In this document: one piece after another, positions 5,406-6,638 of the stretch | Numbering within the stretch: position 1 is the stretch's first letter | How the letters are laid out: each line of letters opens with the position of its first letter | Assembly: GCA_027023345.1 (NCBI GenBank) | Contig: JALVVO010000250.1 | Location: 1 to 6,638, forward strand | Source of the DNA: Thermaceae bacterium | GTDB taxonomy: Bacteria; Deinococcota; Deinococci; Deinococcales; Marinithermaceae | Length of the DNA stretch: 6,638 nucleotides | Direction of reading: 5' to 3' | Position numbers and translations under genes: made by a program | Notes under the pieces: generated by a model | The model's database searches: none | The model's input: the letters and a program-made list of their open reading frames with translations, nothing else | What the model was told of the DNA's origin: nothing

Positions 5406-6638
5406 CTATACCCCCCGAGCCCTGGAAGCGTAGTGCGCGGCCCCGAAACCCAGAAAAGCGTAGATTCCAACCAACACAAAGAGCTCCCCCGGGCGGTGCA
5501 CGGCGAGGTAGTAAAGCAGCGAGGCCGCCACCAGGCCGATCCCGCCCACGCCGAAAAGGGCGATCCCGGGGGCAATCCCCGCCCGCTCCTTGAGCCGGTA
5601 CCCGGCCACCGCCACGAAGAGCACCACCAGGAGGAAGGTCAGGCTCGCAAACTCGGCGATCAAGGCGAGCGTCCCGAGCACGGCGAAGAGCCCGGCCACC
5701 GACGCCAGCGCCACCACGCCGAACCAGGGCACCCCCTTGGCGTCGCGCCGGGCGAAGACCCTTGGCAACGTCCCCTCCTCGGCCATCTCGGCCATCATCC
5801 GGCTGGCCCCGAAGAGGGTCGAGTTGATCGCCGAGCTGGTGGCGAGCAGGGCCGAGAGTGCGATCAGGAGCCGGCCGGCCTTGCCCAGGATGGGCTCGGC
5901 CACCTTGGCCAGGGCGTAGTCGCTCGCCGCCTCGATCTCGGCGGGGGAGAGCGCCCCCACGGCGACGACGGCGAGCAGGACGTAGACGGTGCCGGTGACC
6001 AGGATCGAGCCCATGATCCCGAAGGGCAGGTCGCGCTCGGGGTCGCGGGTCTCCTCCACCGCGTTGGCCACGAGCTCGAAGCCCTCGAAGGCGACGAAGA
6101 TCACCGCCGCCCCTAAAAAGACCGCCAAGAGGCCGTGATCGAAGGCCGGCACAAAGCGGGAGAAGTCGGCGCGAAAGAGCCCGATCAAGCCGAAAAGCCC
6201 GAGCACCGCGAGCTTGGTGTAGACCATCAGGTCCTCGGTGGTGCCGCTGGCCCGGACGCCCTCGAGGTTCACGAGGACGAAGAAGGCGAGCACGAGCAGG
6301 GCGAGGAAGACCCGGAGCAAGCGAAGGTCGGGCTCGCCCAAAAGGTCCGCGCCGTAGGCGGCGAAGGTGTAGGCGTAGAGCGCGAGCGTCCCCACGTACA
6401 TCGCAAGGAGCCCCCAGCCCACGAGGGTCCCGAGCTCCGGCCGGTCCGGCCAGGCCCCTTGTACGAAGGTGAAGATGCCGCCGTCGTCGCGAAAGAGGAG
6501 CGAAAGCCGGAGGAAGAAGTACCCGGCGAGGAGCGCCACCAGCGTTCCCAAGAGGAAGGAGGCGGGGGCGCCGTTGCCAGCGAGCTGCACGGTGAGGCCG
6601 AGGACCGAGAAGATGCCGCCGCCTCCTTCCTCTTGGGA
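5406..6638 (-). CDS. APC-superfamily amino-acid permease (5' partial)
   Basis: The open frame continues through the right edge, so the visible 410 residues lack the start. The GTG at 6590 is internal, because the codons before it encode the family's first-helix motif GGGIFSVLGL. This motif and FVAFEGFELVANAVEETRDP, followed by ERDLPFGI (visible residues 181-208), are hallmarks of the amino acid-polyamine-organocation superfamily, proton- or sodium-coupled transporters in the cytoplasmic membrane. About 12 hydrophobic segments can be seen, for example around LALLVLAFFVLVNLEGV, LLIALSALLATSSAINSTLF and LIAEFASLTFLLVVLFVAVA. Compared with the usual 420-460 residues, only some 10-20 N-terminal residues are missing. 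The substrate cannot be told from sequence. The DNA is strongly GC-rich (the 60 bases at 6241-6300 are 70% GC), in contrast to the druA region, and probably represents the host background. The TAG stop is at 5406-5408, 131 bases before the next gene. Confidence 0.9.
   Translation of the reverse strand, partial: SQEEGGGGIFSVLGLTVQLAGNGAPASFLLGTLVALLAGYFFLRLSLLFRDDGGIFTFVQGAWPDRPELGTLVGWGLLAMYVGTLALYAYTFAAYGADLLGEPDLRLLRVFLALLVLAFFVLVNLEGVRASGTTEDLMVYTKLAVLGLFGLIGLFRADFSRFVPAFDHGLLAVFLGAAVIFVAFEGFELVANAVEETRDPERDLPFGIMGSILVTGTVYVLLAVVAVGALSPAEIEAASDYALAKVAEPILGKAGRLLIALSALLATSSAINSTLFGASRMMAEMAEEGTLPRVFARRDAKGVPWFGVVALASVAGLFAVLGTLALIAEFASLTFLLVVLFVAVAGYRLKERAGIAPGIALFGVGGIGLVAASLLYYLAVHRPGELFVLVGIYAFLGFGAAHYASRARGV

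Noticed and set aside
5195..5575. 126-codon minus-strand open frame spanning the permease end and the 59-residue gene
   Set aside because: It runs out of frame through the end of the permease gene, the intergenic region and the 59-residue gene. The in-frame 59-residue protein has a strong ribosome binding site and a paralogue next door.
5340..6116. 258-codon plus-strand open frame with high His/Glu/Gly content
   Set aside because: It lies wholly antisense to the permease gene, and its composition (repeated H, E, G, P, R, no recognisable fold) is what the complement of GC-rich membrane-protein codons gives. The permease has clear APC motifs.
6588..6590. GTG as the start of the permease
   Set aside because: The frame stays open to the window edge and the residues before it (GGGIFSVLGLT) are the conserved first transmembrane helix of APC permeases, so the gene is cut by the window, not started there.

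Overview
The window comes from a high-GC bacterium. A thermophilic member of the Deinococcota (Thermus/Meiothermus/Oceanithermus-like) is my best guess, from GC-rich codon use, the HerA-NurA pair and a LigD-type polymerase. This is an inference, because no rRNA or other marker gene is present.

Layout, left to right. (1) At 2-199 (+) is the 3' end of a LigD-type NHEJ polymerase gene that begins outside the window. (2) At 170-4200 (-), transcribed leftwards, is a compact three-gene operon. It runs from a DruA-family (DUF4338, Druantia) protein (4200-3064) through a NurA-family nuclease (3079-1925) to a HerA-family hexameric DNA translocase (1921-170). The first two genes overlap by 16 bases and the last two are 3 bases apart. 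(3) At about 4338-4532 (+) is a second, truncated copy of the LigD 3' end. It lacks the rest of the gene and has diverged from the first copy, except for a 22-base stretch that is identical at 27-48 and 4348-4369. (4) At 4502-5274 (-) is a three-gene operon of unknown function: two tandem paralogous proteins of about 60 residues and a 132-residue protein. (5) At 5406-6638 (-) is an APC-superfamily amino-acid permease whose 5' end lies past the right edge.

The main result is the DruA-NurA-HerA cassette. HerA-NurA is a known DNA-processing machine in which HerA pumps duplex DNA into the NurA nuclease. In archaea it works with Mre11-Rad50. Here the partner gene is druA, known from Druantia anti-phage systems, and no druB-D, druE helicase or mre11-rad50 is visible. 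I read the cassette as a probable Druantia-like anti-mobile-element system in which HerA-NurA replaces the usual DruE helicase as effector. That function is inferred.

The cassette sits between two homologous LigD 3' ends and its druA end is visibly AT-richer than the right side of the window. This is what insertion of the cassette at the 3' end of ligD would leave: a full-length 3' end on one side and the displaced original 3' end on the other. No integrase or transposase is visible, so homologous recombination of transferred DNA is as likely as site-specific integration.
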